From: Tenacibaculum sp. Bg11-29
GTDB lineage: Bacteria > Bacteroidota > Bacteroidia > Flavobacteriales > Flavobacteriaceae
Assembly (NCBI RefSeq): GCF_002836595.1
Contig: NZ_PJBB01000003.1
Coordinates: forward strand, 1,177,001-1,241,000
Reading direction: 5' to 3'
DNA length: 64,000 bases
The position numbers and the translations under genes are program-made. The notes beneath the pieces are model-generated. The model searched no databases, had not been told where the DNA came from, and saw nothing but the letters and a program-made list of their open reading frames with translations. Positions 14,889-22,605 of this stretch are shown here, piece after piece. The stretch's first letter is position 1; each line of letters opens with the position of its first letter.

Positions 14889-15697
14889 GCTTCTTTTTTA
14901 ATTTCAACAGCATGAGGATATGGTATTTCGATTCCAGCCTTATCTAACGCTAATTTTACATTTTCAGTAGTTTCAAAGTACACATCCCAGTAATCTGCAG
15001 CATTTGCCCACGGTCTAACAGCAAAATTTACTGAACTATCAGCTAATTCAGATACGTTTACAGTAGGAGCTGGTTCTTGTAATATTTTCTTATTGTCAGT
15101 TAAGACTTTTAATAAAACTTCTTTTGTTTTTTTAATGTCAGAGTCATACCCTACACCAAAAGTCAAATCAACTCGTAATTTACCTTCTGCTGTAAAATTG
15201 GTAATATTACCGTTAGATAACGTACCATTAGGTATAATTACTAACTTGTTATCTGGTGTTGTTATCTTTGTAGTGAAAATTTCAATTTCTTTAACTACAC
15301 CTACTTCCCCTTGTGCCTTAATTAAGTCACCAATTTTTATAGGTTTAAATATCATGATTAATACACCTCCAGCAAAGTTAGCTAAAGATCCTTGTAATGC
15401 CATACCAATAGCAAGACCTGCAGCAGCTATAATTGCAGCAAATGAAGTTGTTTCTACCCCTAATTTAGATAAAATAACAATAATTAATAAAATTTTAAAG
15501 ACCCAATAAACAAGATTGAGTAAAAATTTTTGCAAACTTTCATCATATTTTCTCTTCATCATAAGGGTACTTGTAACTTTCATTACTTTCTTTATAATCC
15601 AAGAACCGATAATCCATATAAGAATAGCTGCTAATATTTTTAATCCATATTCTGTAGCATATGTGGTAATGCTGTTCATAATTTGTTTAGAATCCAT
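14885..15697 (-). CDS. Small-conductance mechanosensitive channel (MscS family)
   Basis: A 270-aa channel of minimal MscS type: three N-terminal helices, then the pore helix AAAGLAIGMALQGSLANFAGG with its Gly/Ala pattern, and the beta domain starting FKPIKIGDLIKAQGEVGVV. It releases solutes on hypo-osmotic shock. Length is close to E. coli MscS (286). It lies 2 bp after the DUF1304 gene, so the two are co-transcribed, and converges on tsaB with a 4-bp overlap. Confidence 0.92.
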   Translation of the reverse strand: MDSKQIMNSITTYATEYGLKILAAILIWIIGSWIIKKVMKVTSTLMMKRKYDESLQKFLLNLVYWVFKILLIIVILSKLGVETTSFAAIIAAAGLAIGMALQGSLANFAGGVLIMIFKPIKIGDLIKAQGEVGVVKEIEIFTTKITTPDNKLVIIPNGTLSNGNITNFTAEGKLRVDLTFGVGYDSDIKKTKEVLLKVLTDNKKILQEPAPTVNVSELADSSVNFAVRPWANAADYWDVYFETTENVKLALDKAGIEIPYPHAVEIKKEA

Positions 15698-15699
15698 TT

Positions 15700-16071
15700 T
15701 TAATTGTAAGTTTTTAATAAGGTTAAAATTAATGCTATAATTGCGGGTATAGCCTGAACATAAAGTATACTTATCTTCTTTGTTGAATAAGACCCGTAAA
15801 AACCTGCCAAAGTCACACAGGTTAGAAAAAATAGTGCAATATTATTTCCGTAATTACTATCTAATAAAGACCATATTAATCCTGCAGCTAAAAAACCATT
15901 GTATAAACCTTGATTAGCAGCAAGTACTTTGGTTTCTTCTGCGTGCTCTTTAGATTTTAATCCGAATGTTTTAATTCCTTTTGGTTTTGTCCATAGTACC
16001 ATTTCTAATATTAATATGTAAATGTGAATTAATGCAACTAATCCAATAAAAAAAGGCTGTAGTGTGTTCAT
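15700..16071 (-). CDS. DUF1304 small membrane protein
   Basis: A 123-aa protein with four predicted helices and the DUF1304 patterns ALIHIYILILEMVLW and NQGLYNGFLAAGLIW. The family has no proven function. It is the first gene of a two-gene unit with the MscS channel. Confidence 0.85.
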   Translation of the reverse strand: MNTLQPFFIGLVALIHIYILILEMVLWTKPKGIKTFGLKSKEHAEETKVLAANQGLYNGFLAAGLIWSLLDSNYGNNIALFFLTCVTLAGFYGSYSTKKISILYVQAIPAIIALILTLLKTYN

Positions 16072-16130
16072 AGTGAGTAAAGATTAAAATTGGTTTAATA
16101 TATCGTTTTAGCTATTTTATAATAGAAATT

Positions 16131-16170
16131 TAAAAATAAAAAAGCGGTTTTGCTTTTACAAAACCGCTTT
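16131..16170 (-). terminator. Terminator after the dodecin gene
   Basis: A 12-bp perfect stem (AAAGCGGTTTTG and complement, 6-nt loop) followed by a T-run on the minus strand. Confidence 0.9.
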
Positions 16171-16193
16171 AATAGTAGTTAATTATTATGTAA

Positions 16194-16394
16194 TTACTTT
16201 ACTTCAAAAGTAATCTTTAAGTTTACTCTAAATTCGGTAACTTCATCTTCATTTACAACAGCACTCTGTGATTGTACAAATACAGATTTAATGTTTTTTA
16301 CAGATTTAGAAGCTTGTTTTACTGCTTTTCTTGTAGCATCTTCCCAGCTTTTTTCAGAATTAGACAATACTTCAATAACTTTCATTATAGCCAT
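16194..16394 (-). CDS. Dodecin family flavin-binding protein
   Basis: A 66-aa protein with the dodecin pattern: MKVIEVLSNSEKSWEDATRKAV, then ASKSVKNIKSVFVQSQSAVV and a final EFRVNLKITFEV strand. Dodecins form hollow 12-mers that store riboflavin or FMN in the cytoplasm. The flavin-stacking Trp is present (Trp17, counted from the first Met); the start could also be the Met at codon 4. Single gene with its own terminator. Confidence 0.9.
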   Translation of the reverse strand: MAIMKVIEVLSNSEKSWEDATRKAVKQASKSVKNIKSVFVQSQSAVVNEDEVTEFRVNLKITFEVK

Positions 16395-16493
16395 AATATT
16401 TTTTTAATGATTAATACATCGTAAATATAATGATTTTTGCACTGGGTTTTTCTTCAAAAAAACTTTCAATGTTAATTTAATGTTATGTAAATG

Positions 16494-16524
16494 TTTGTTT
16501 TGTGTAAAATTTTAACTATATTTG
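16494..16524 (+). promoter_or_regulatory. Bacteroidota-type promoter of the MORN-like gene
   Basis: TTTG at 16494-16497, exactly 19 bp, then TATATTTG at 16517-16524: a full match to the primary sigma consensus of the phylum. Confidence 0.75.
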
Positions 16525-16553
16525 AATAGTATTAATCCACAAAAATTTAAAAT

Positions 16554-16901
16554 ATGAAAAAATTAATAATAGCTGTTTGTATTTTATCAGTATCATTATT
16601 GCAAGCTCAAAAAACAGCACCGAAATTTGAAAAGGAAGGAGATTTAGTAAAAGCTACTTATTTCTATGAAGATGGTAAAGTTAAAGAGCAAGGTTTTTTC
16701 AAGGATAAGAAATTAACGGGAACATGGACGTCTTTTGATGTGAATGGTAACAAAAATACCATAGCACATTATAAATCTGGTAAAAAAGTCGGTAAATGGT
16801 TTATCTGGAAGGAAGATGGTTTAAAAGAAATATCATATAAAGATAATTCTATAGCAAGTGTTCAAACTTGGAAAGAAGAAACGCAAATTGCGATTAAATA
16901 G
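16554..16901 (+). CDS. Exported MORN-repeat-variant (YwqK-like) protein
   Basis: A 115-aa protein with a signal peptide (ends LLQAQ) and about three tandem repeats of the MORN-2 type: YFYEDGKVKEQGFFKDKKLTG, WTSFDVNGNKNTIAHYKSGKKVG and WFIWKEDGLKEISYKDN, each about 23 residues. Such proteins are often labelled YwqK-family antitoxins, but this one is exported and alone, so a toxin-antitoxin role is unlikely. Function unknown. Confidence 0.82.
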   Translation: MKKLIIAVCILSVSLLQAQKTAPKFEKEGDLVKATYFYEDGKVKEQGFFKDKKLTGTWTSFDVNGNKNTIAHYKSGKKVGKWFIWKEDGLKEISYKDNSIASVQTWKEETQIAIK

Positions 16902-16920
16902 TTTTTAAATTAAAGTTGTT

Positions 16921-16951
16921 TTAACCGAGTGTTCTTACTCGGTTTTTTTAT
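16921..16951. terminator. Bidirectional terminator between MORN-like and RNase H genes
   Basis: AACCGAGT / ACTCGGTT stem (16923-16944) with T-rich flank on the plus side, serving the convergent genes. Confidence 0.75.
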
Positions 16952-17583
16952 TTTCTACCAAAATCTGCAGGGATTTCTCCCCAAGCCTTTGTTTCCCATT
17001 TTAATATTGGGTTATTAAAAGAGTTTTCTTTTAACCATTTTTCTGCACGTTTTATCAGATCTAAAATATCTTTGTTACTAGCATCAAAAGTTATATTGGT
17101 TCTACACTGTTTCTTTTTAACCCAGCTCATAGCTATTCTAGAATCAGAATATATAGGGTAAGTGTCCATTTTTTTGTTTTTTAGCAATGCTATTCCGTGC
17201 ACAAGAGCTAAAAACTCACCAATATTATTAGTTCCTTTTTTATAAGGCCCCATTCTAAATATTTCTTTTTTGCTTTTAGTTAAAACACCACGGTATTCCA
17301 TTACACCAGGGTTTCCGGCACAAGCAGCATCAACAGAGATTGTTTCTAAAAGTGGAGTTCCATAGGCTGCTTTTTCTTTGGCAGATAGGGTAACTTTTTT
17401 GGTGTCTTTTCCTTTGTAGTCATTATAGCTCTTTGTAAAGGCAAGTTCGGCTTCTTTCTTATCTATAAAAGCTTTGTATTGCGCGCCTTCATATCCTGTT
17501 ATTTGCTTTTTACAAACATTCCAAGAAGTGAATACTCCTGTTTTTTTACCGTTCCAAACAACGTAATATTTTTTTTTAGACAT
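16948..17583 (-). CDS. RNase H family protein with viroplasmin domain
   Basis: A 211-aa protein with an N-terminal caulimovirus viroplasmin/RNase H N-domain (residues 3-47: KYYVVWNGKKTGVFTSWNVC... FIDKKEAELAF) and a C-terminal RNase HI domain (from ~75). The acidic catalytic positions are visible at SVDAACAGNPG, NNIGEFLALVHGIALL and IYSDSRIAMSWV. It removes RNA from RNA-DNA hybrids. It overlaps the purN stop by 8 bp and is co-transcribed with it. Confidence 0.9.
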   Translation of the reverse strand: MSKKKYYVVWNGKKTGVFTSWNVCKKQITGYEGAQYKAFIDKKEAELAFTKSYNDYKGKDTKKVTLSAKEKAAYGTPLLETISVDAACAGNPGVMEYRGVLTKSKKEIFRMGPYKKGTNNIGEFLALVHGIALLKNKKMDTYPIYSDSRIAMSWVKKKQCRTNITFDASNKDILDLIKRAEKWLKENSFNNPILKWETKAWGEIPADFGRK

Positions 17584-18145
17584 TTTTAAGAATTACATCT
17601 TCAATAACTTTTGGAAAGTGTTTTTGCTCTAAAATATGAATTTTTTCGGCAATATCATCAGAAGAATCATTACTTGTAAGTGACGTTTTAGCTTGAAAAA
17701 TAACAGCACCTTCGTCGTAATTTTCGTTAACATAATGAATTGTAATACCAGTTTCTATTTCATTATTTTCTTTTACAGCTCTATGAACATTCATTCCATA
17801 CATACCTTTTCCACCATATTTAGGAAGCAAAGCAGGGTGGATATTTATAATCTTATTAGGAAAGGCTGCAACTATTTTGGCTGGAATACGCCATAGAAAA
17901 CCAGCAAGTACAATTATGTCAGCTTCAACTTGTAGAAAGTTTAAAACAGTGTCATCTTTTGTAAAGCTCTCTTTATCAAATAGAGAAGCCTCTATTTCTA
18001 GGCGTTCACATCTATTAAAAACTTTGGCATGTTCATTGTTAGACAGCACATGAGTAACTGTAGCAGTTTTAGTAGATTGAAAGTGTTTTATGATATTTTC
18101 GGCATTGGTACCAGAACCTGAAGCAAAAATTACGATACGTTTCAT
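17576..18145 (-). CDS. purN: Phosphoribosylglycinamide formyltransferase (GART)
   Basis: A 189-aa folate-dependent GAR transformylase, third step of purine synthesis. Hallmarks: N-terminal IVIFASGSGTNAENII phosphate loop, the catalytic Asn-x-His in NIHPALLPKYGGKGMYG, and the Asp in NYDEGAVIFQ. It is divergent from acpP, an arrangement widespread in flavobacteria. RNase H follows with an 8-bp overlap. Confidence 0.94.
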   Translation of the reverse strand: MKRIVIFASGSGTNAENIIKHFQSTKTATVTHVLSNNEHAKVFNRCERLEIEASLFDKESFTKDDTVLNFLQVEADIIVLAGFLWRIPAKIVAAFPNKIINIHPALLPKYGGKGMYGMNVHRAVKENNEIETGITIHYVNENYDEGAVIFQAKTSLTSNDSSDDIAEKIHILEQKHFPKVIEDVILKNV

Positions 18146-18283
18146 GTTTAATTAGCGTGTTTTGTTACTACAAAAAAAAGAATAATTATTAACAACGGTG
18201 GTGTTTGTAGGAAAAGTTTCATTTTTTTTTTACATTAGACATCACATTTTTGAGCAAAAATTAGAATTTATAAGTAAGATTTG

Positions 18284-18291
18284 TATTTTTG
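18284..18291 (+). promoter_or_regulatory. Candidate -7 element of acpP
   Basis: TATTTTTG matches TAnnTTTG, 31 bp before the acpP ATG. A clear TTTG at the correct distance is missing. Confidence 0.5.
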
Positions 18292-18322
18292 CATCGATTT
18301 TAAATTTTAAAATAAATAAATT

Positions 18323-18559
18323 ATGTCAGACATAGCATCAAGAGTAAAAGCAATTATCGTAGACAAATTAGGAGTAGACGATAACGAAGTAACAACCGAA
18401 GCAAGCTTCACAAATGATTTAGGAGCAGATTCTTTAGATACTGTTGAGTTAATCATGGAATTCGAAAAAGAATTTGATATCCAAATTCCAGACGATCAAG
18501 CAGAAAACATTGGAACTGTTGGACAGGCAGTAAGCTATATTGAAGAAGCAAAAAAATAA
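18323..18559 (+). CDS. acpP: Acyl carrier protein
   Basis: A 78-aa acidic helical protein with the phosphopantetheine site Asp36-Ser37-Leu38 in [10 protein letters not shown]. It carries growing acyl chains in fatty-acid synthesis. It is followed 6 bp later by fabF, its partner enzyme. Confidence 0.97.
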   Translation: MSDIASRVKAIIVDKLGVDDNEVTTEASFTNDLGADSLDTVELIMEFEKEFDIQIPDDQAENIGTVGQAVSYIEEAKK

Positions 18560-18565
18560 ATTTAT

Positions 18566-19816
18566 ATGCAATTAAAGCGAGTTGTAGTAACTGGACTTGG
18601 CGCATTAACGCCAATAGGAAATAATAAAGATGAGTATTGGAATAGCTTAGTTAACGGAGTTAGCGGAGCTGCCCCTATAACGTATTTCGATGCTGCCAAG
18701 TTCAAAACTCGTTTTGCATGTGAGTTAAAAAACTTTAACGTAACAGATTTCATTAATAGGAAAGATGCACGTAAAATGGATAGGTTTACGCAATATGCAG
18801 TGGTTGCTTCAGATGAAGCTATTGTAGATTCGAAATTAGATCTAGACAAAATAAACAAATTAAGAGTAGGTGTAATTTGGGGAGCAGGTATTGGAGGTTT
18901 AGAAACTTTTCAAAACGAAGCTATAAATTTTGGAGCTGGAGACGGTTCGCCAAGATTTAACCCTTTTTTTATACCAAAAATGATTGCTGATATTGCACCA
19001 GGTTGGATTTCTATTAAAAATGGATTCATGGGGCCTAACTATACAACAGTATCTGCATGTGCATCATCTGCAAATGCTATGATTGATGCATTAAATTATA
19101 TTCGATTAGGACACTGTGATGTAATCGTAACAGGTGGTAGTGAAGCTGCAGTTACAATTGCTGGTGTTGGCGGATTTAATGCAATGCATGCACTTTCGAC
19201 AAACAACGAGAATCATAAATCAGCATCAAAACCTTTTGATAGTGAACGTGATGGATTTGTTTTAGGTGAAGGAGCAGGAGCACTTGTATTAGAAGAATAC
19301 GAACACGCAAAGGCAAGAGGAGCAAAAATTTATGCAGAAGTTATTGGTGGAGGTATGTCGTCAGACGCTTACCATATGACAGCACCACATCCAGAAGGTA
19401 TAGGTGTAATTGCTGTAATGAAAAATTGCCTTGAAAATGCAGGTTTAAAACCAGAAGATGTAGATCATATTAATACACATGGTACCTCTACACCATTAGG
19501 AGATGTAGCTGAATTAAAAGCAATTTCTGAAGTTTTTGGAGACTATGCTAAGAGTATTAATATTAATTCAACAAAATCTATGACAGGGCACTTACTTGGT
19601 GCTGCTGGAGCTGTAGAATCTATAGCATCTATTTTAGCGATGGAGCATAGTATTATTCCACCAACAATTAATCATGTTAATGTTGACGAAAATATTAATC
19701 CAGAGTTAAACTTAACGTTAAACAAACCTCAAAAACGAGAGATTAAAGTTGCAATGAGCAATACATTTGGTTTCGGAGGGCATAACGCTTGTGTAGCTTT
19801 TAGAAAACTAGATTAA
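18566..19816 (+). CDS. fabF: Beta-ketoacyl-ACP synthase II
   Basis: A 416-aa condensing enzyme that extends acyl-ACP with malonyl-ACP. The thiolase-fold triad is complete: nucleophile Cys in TVSACASSANAM, His in NTHGTSTPLGD, His in KSMTGHLLGAAG, plus the C-terminal NTFGFGGHNA loop. Full length, between acpP and rnc in a conserved unit. Confidence 0.96.
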   Translation: MQLKRVVVTGLGALTPIGNNKDEYWNSLVNGVSGAAPITYFDAAKFKTRFACELKNFNVTDFINRKDARKMDRFTQYAVVASDEAIVDSKLDLDKINKLRVGVIWGAGIGGLETFQNEAINFGAGDGSPRFNPFFIPKMIADIAPGWISIKNGFMGPNYTTVSACASSANAMIDALNYIRLGHCDVIVTGGSEAAVTIAGVGGFNAMHALSTNNENHKSASKPFDSERDGFVLGEGAGALVLEEYEHAKARGAKIYAEVIGGGMSSDAYHMTAPHPEGIGVIAVMKNCLENAGLKPEDVDHINTHGTSTPLGDVAELKAISEVFGDYAKSININSTKSMTGHLLGAAGAVESIASILAMEHSIIPPTINHVNVDENINPELNLTLNKPQKREIKVAMSNTFGFGGHNACVAFRKLD

Positions 19817-19822
19817 TCCTTT

Positions 19823-20560
19823 ATGAATTTTCTTCGTAGAATAGTTAAACCCCAAAATAAAGAGGACGAGAATTTTTACTACGAATTAAAAGAACTGCTT
19901 AATTTTAAACCTATAAAGCTTTCGCATTACAAGAAAGCTTTTACACATAGGTCTTTGAAATTAGTAGATAAAAAGGGAAATCCTATTAACTATGAACGTC
20001 TAGAGTTCTTAGGAGATGCAATTTTAGGGTCAGTAATGGCTTCATACTTGTATAAGAAAGTTCCAGAAGGTGACGAAGGGTACTTAACTCAAATGCGATC
20101 TAAAGTTGTTAGCAGGGAGCATTTAAATGCTTTAGGTAAGGATTTAGACTTAATTAGATTTGTAAAAAGTAATATAGCTAAAGAGCATATTAGTAATAAT
20201 CTTTACGGAAATATTTTTGAAGCTTTAATTGGAGCCATTTATTTAGATAGGGGGTACAATTATTGTCATCAATTTATTTACGAACAAATTGTATTACCTT
20301 ATGTTGATATTGAGAAGCTAGAAGGTAAAATTTCGAGTTATAAAGGATATATTATAGAATGGTGCCAAAAGAATAAGAAGAAGTATAAGTTCGAATCATA
20401 TGAAGATTCTGGTAACCAAAGTAAACGACACTTTAGCGTAAGGGTTAGCATTGATGGTAACGTTATGGGTAAAGGAAGAGCCACTTCAAAGAAAAAAGCA
20501 GAGGAAATTGCAGCGAAAAGAGTATATTATGCTATGCAAACTCAAATGGAAAACCCTTAA
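19823..20560 (+). CDS. rnc: Ribonuclease III
   Basis: A 245-aa double-strand-specific RNase. The signature NYERLEFLGDAILGSVMA carries the catalytic acidic residues, a second acidic site is in NIFEALIGAIYLDRGY, and a C-terminal dsRNA-binding domain spans about residues 170-240 (ending GRATSKKKAEEIAAKRVYY). The longer N-terminus (about 25 residues before the nuclease domain) is common in this phylum. Starts 6 bp after fabF. Confidence 0.95.
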   Translation: MNFLRRIVKPQNKEDENFYYELKELLNFKPIKLSHYKKAFTHRSLKLVDKKGNPINYERLEFLGDAILGSVMASYLYKKVPEGDEGYLTQMRSKVVSREHLNALGKDLDLIRFVKSNIAKEHISNNLYGNIFEALIGAIYLDRGYNYCHQFIYEQIVLPYVDIEKLEGKISSYKGYIIEWCQKNKKKYKFESYEDSGNQSKRHFSVRVSIDGNVMGKGRATSKKKAEEIAAKRVYYAMQTQMENP

Positions 20561-20644
20561 CATTAGAACGAAAACCTTTTCGTAAATTTTACATTATATT
20601 TTAGATACATTCAGTAATTTAGCAAAAAACAAACAGTTGTTTTT

Positions 20645-21115
20645 ATGGTTACTTATGCATTAAATATTAATGAATTTTCTACTAATGATTTTGCGTTAAT
20701 AGCTATTCATACAGTACTTAGTGAATATCAATTAGCGTATTTGCTAAATAAGCATTTACAGATAAAATTTAGCAAAGCGAGTTATAATTTAGATTTTACT
20801 GAAAAAAAAAATCAAGCTTCTTATACCGTATATGAATATACAAATACAGAATTAGATTATGATTGGTTTTTAATAGCTAATGTGTGTAAATCAACCCTTA
20901 AAACAGCTTCAACAAACCTTTTTATTGAAAGCGATTCAATAAGTCGTCTTATTCCTGAGAAGAAGAAAGTTGATTTTTTTTTAAAAATAGAAGGAGGTTT
21001 CGATTTTGATTATATCGTAAAGACAATTGAAATTATAAATCGAGTTCCACAAATTATAACCTCATACGAAGTAGAGGTAGAATCTTTAAAGTCGAAAGAC
21101 TTTTTAATATTTTAA
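20645..21115 (+). CDS. IPExxxVDY family protein
   Basis: A 156-aa Bacteroidota-specific protein named for its motif; here the motif is IPEKKKVDF (Phe for Tyr) near residue 103. No signal peptide or membrane helix. It lies between rnc and pyk, its usual place, 3 bp before the pyk start. No function is known. Confidence 0.88.
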   Translation: MVTYALNINEFSTNDFALIAIHTVLSEYQLAYLLNKHLQIKFSKASYNLDFTEKKNQASYTVYEYTNTELDYDWFLIANVCKSTLKTASTNLFIESDSISRLIPEKKKVDFFLKIEGGFDFDYIVKTIEIINRVPQIITSYEVEVESLKSKDFLIF

Positions 21116-21118
21116 ATT

Positions 21119-22546
21119 ATGCCACACAACAAAAAAACAAAAATTGTAGCAACGTTAGGACCCGCAACAAACACAAAAGAGATTTTAGCTGATATGGCTG
21201 CTGCTGGAGTAAATGTTTTTAGAGTTAATTTTTCTCATGCCGATTATGATGATGTAAAAGAACGCATTCGACAAATAAGAGAAATTAATGAAGAGAAAGG
21301 TTACAACGTGGCAATTTTAGCTGATCTACAAGGACCAAAATTAAGAGTAGGAGTAATGAAAGAAGGGGTAGAAGTAAAAGCAGGTGATGCTTTTGTTTTT
21401 ACAACAGAGGAATGTGAAGGAACTAAAGAAAAAGCGTTTATGACCTATCAGCGTTTTCCAAAAGATGTTAAAGTAGGAGAACAGATTTTAGTAGATGATG
21501 GTAAATTATTATTTGAAGTAGTTTCTACAGATAAGAATAAAGAAGTAGTAACAAAGGTAATTATTGGTGGAGCTTTAAAATCTAAGAAAGGTGTTAATCT
21601 ACCAAACACAAATATATCGTTACCTGCTTTAACTGATAAAGATAAAAAAGATGCCGCTTTTGCTTTAGAGCAAGAAGTTGATTGGATTGCATTATCGTTT
21701 GTAAGAACACCTGAAGATTTACGTATTTTACGTGATTTAATTAAGCAGAAATCAAGATATAGAGTTCCTGTAATTGCTAAAATTGAAAAACCAGAAGCAG
21801 TAGAAAATATAGATGCACTGATTCCATATTGTGATGGATTAATGGTAGCTCGTGGCGATTTAGGGGTAGAAGTACCAATGCAAGACGTACCGCTAATTCA
21901 AAAGATGTTGGTTAGAAGAGCGAAAGAAGCAAGAATACCTGTTATTATTGCTACTCAAATGATGGAAACGATGATTGAAAACGCTGTTCCAACAAGAGCA
22001 GAAGTAAATGATGTTGCAAATTCAATTATGGATGGTGCGGATGCTGTAATGCTTTCAGGAGAAACATCAGTAGGGAAGCATCCTTTAAGAGTTATTAAAA
22101 AGATGACTGAAATTATTGGTAGCGTTGAGTTTTCTGATTTAATAAAAGTACCACAAGCACCACCACATATTCGTACGAATAGATTTGTTACAAAATCAAT
22201 CTGTCATCATGCAGCTTTAATGGCAGATGATATGAATGCTACAGCTATTACAACATTAACAAATAGTGGATATACTGCATTCCAAGTTTCAGCATGGAGG
22301 CCAAAATCACACGTATTAGCCTTTTCATCTGAAAAAAGGATACTTGGTAAGTTAAATCTTTTATGGGGTGTTAGAGCTTATTATTACGATAGAGACTTAA
22401 GTACTGATGATACGCTTGAAGATATAAATGAAATAGCAAAAGAAAAAGGTTTTGTTAAGGCAGGGAATTTTATGATTAATTTATCATCTATGCCTGTAAA
22501 AGCAAAAGGAATGGTAAATACTTTACGTGTTTCACATATAGAATAA
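21119..22546 (+). CDS. pyk: Pyruvate kinase
   Basis: A 475-aa glycolytic enzyme that makes pyruvate and ATP from phosphoenolpyruvate and ADP. Motifs: N-terminal TKIVATLGPATN, active-site IAKIEKPEAVENIDALI (catalytic Lys and Glu), MVARGDLGVEVP, and ATQMMETMIENAVPTRAEVNDVAN (as split pieces). Full length with a C-terminal regulatory domain. It ends 3 bp after the IPExxxVDY unit and before a strong terminator. Confidence 0.96.
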   Translation: MPHNKKTKIVATLGPATNTKEILADMAAAGVNVFRVNFSHADYDDVKERIRQIREINEEKGYNVAILADLQGPKLRVGVMKEGVEVKAGDAFVFTTEECEGTKEKAFMTYQRFPKDVKVGEQILVDDGKLLFEVVSTDKNKEVVTKVIIGGALKSKKGVNLPNTNISLPALTDKDKKDAAFALEQEVDWIALSFVRTPEDLRILRDLIKQKSRYRVPVIAKIEKPEAVENIDALIPYCDGLMVARGDLGVEVPMQDVPLIQKMLVRRAKEARIPVIIATQMMETMIENAVPTRAEVNDVANSIMDGADAVMLSGETSVGKHPLRVIKKMTEIIGSVEFSDLIKVPQAPPHIRTNRFVTKSICHHAALMADDMNATAITTLTNSGYTAFQVSAWRPKSHVLAFSSEKRILGKLNLLWGVRAYYYDRDLSTDDTLEDINEIAKEKGFVKAGNFMINLSSMPVKAKGMVNTLRVSHIE

Positions 22547-22566
22547 TATCTTTTTTCAAAGATATA

Positions 22567-22605
22567 AAAAGAGCCTTTTTCTTCTATAAGAAAAAGGCTC
22601 TTTTG
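22567..22605. terminator. Bidirectional terminator between pyk and M28 peptidase
   Basis: A 17-bp perfect stem (22567-22583 with 22588-22604) around a 4-nt loop, A-rich and T-rich at the two ends, for two convergent genes. Confidence 0.92.

Noticed and set aside
16554..16901. MORN-like protein as antitoxin of a toxin-antitoxin pair
   Set aside because: It has a signal peptide, its own promoter and no toxin gene beside it.
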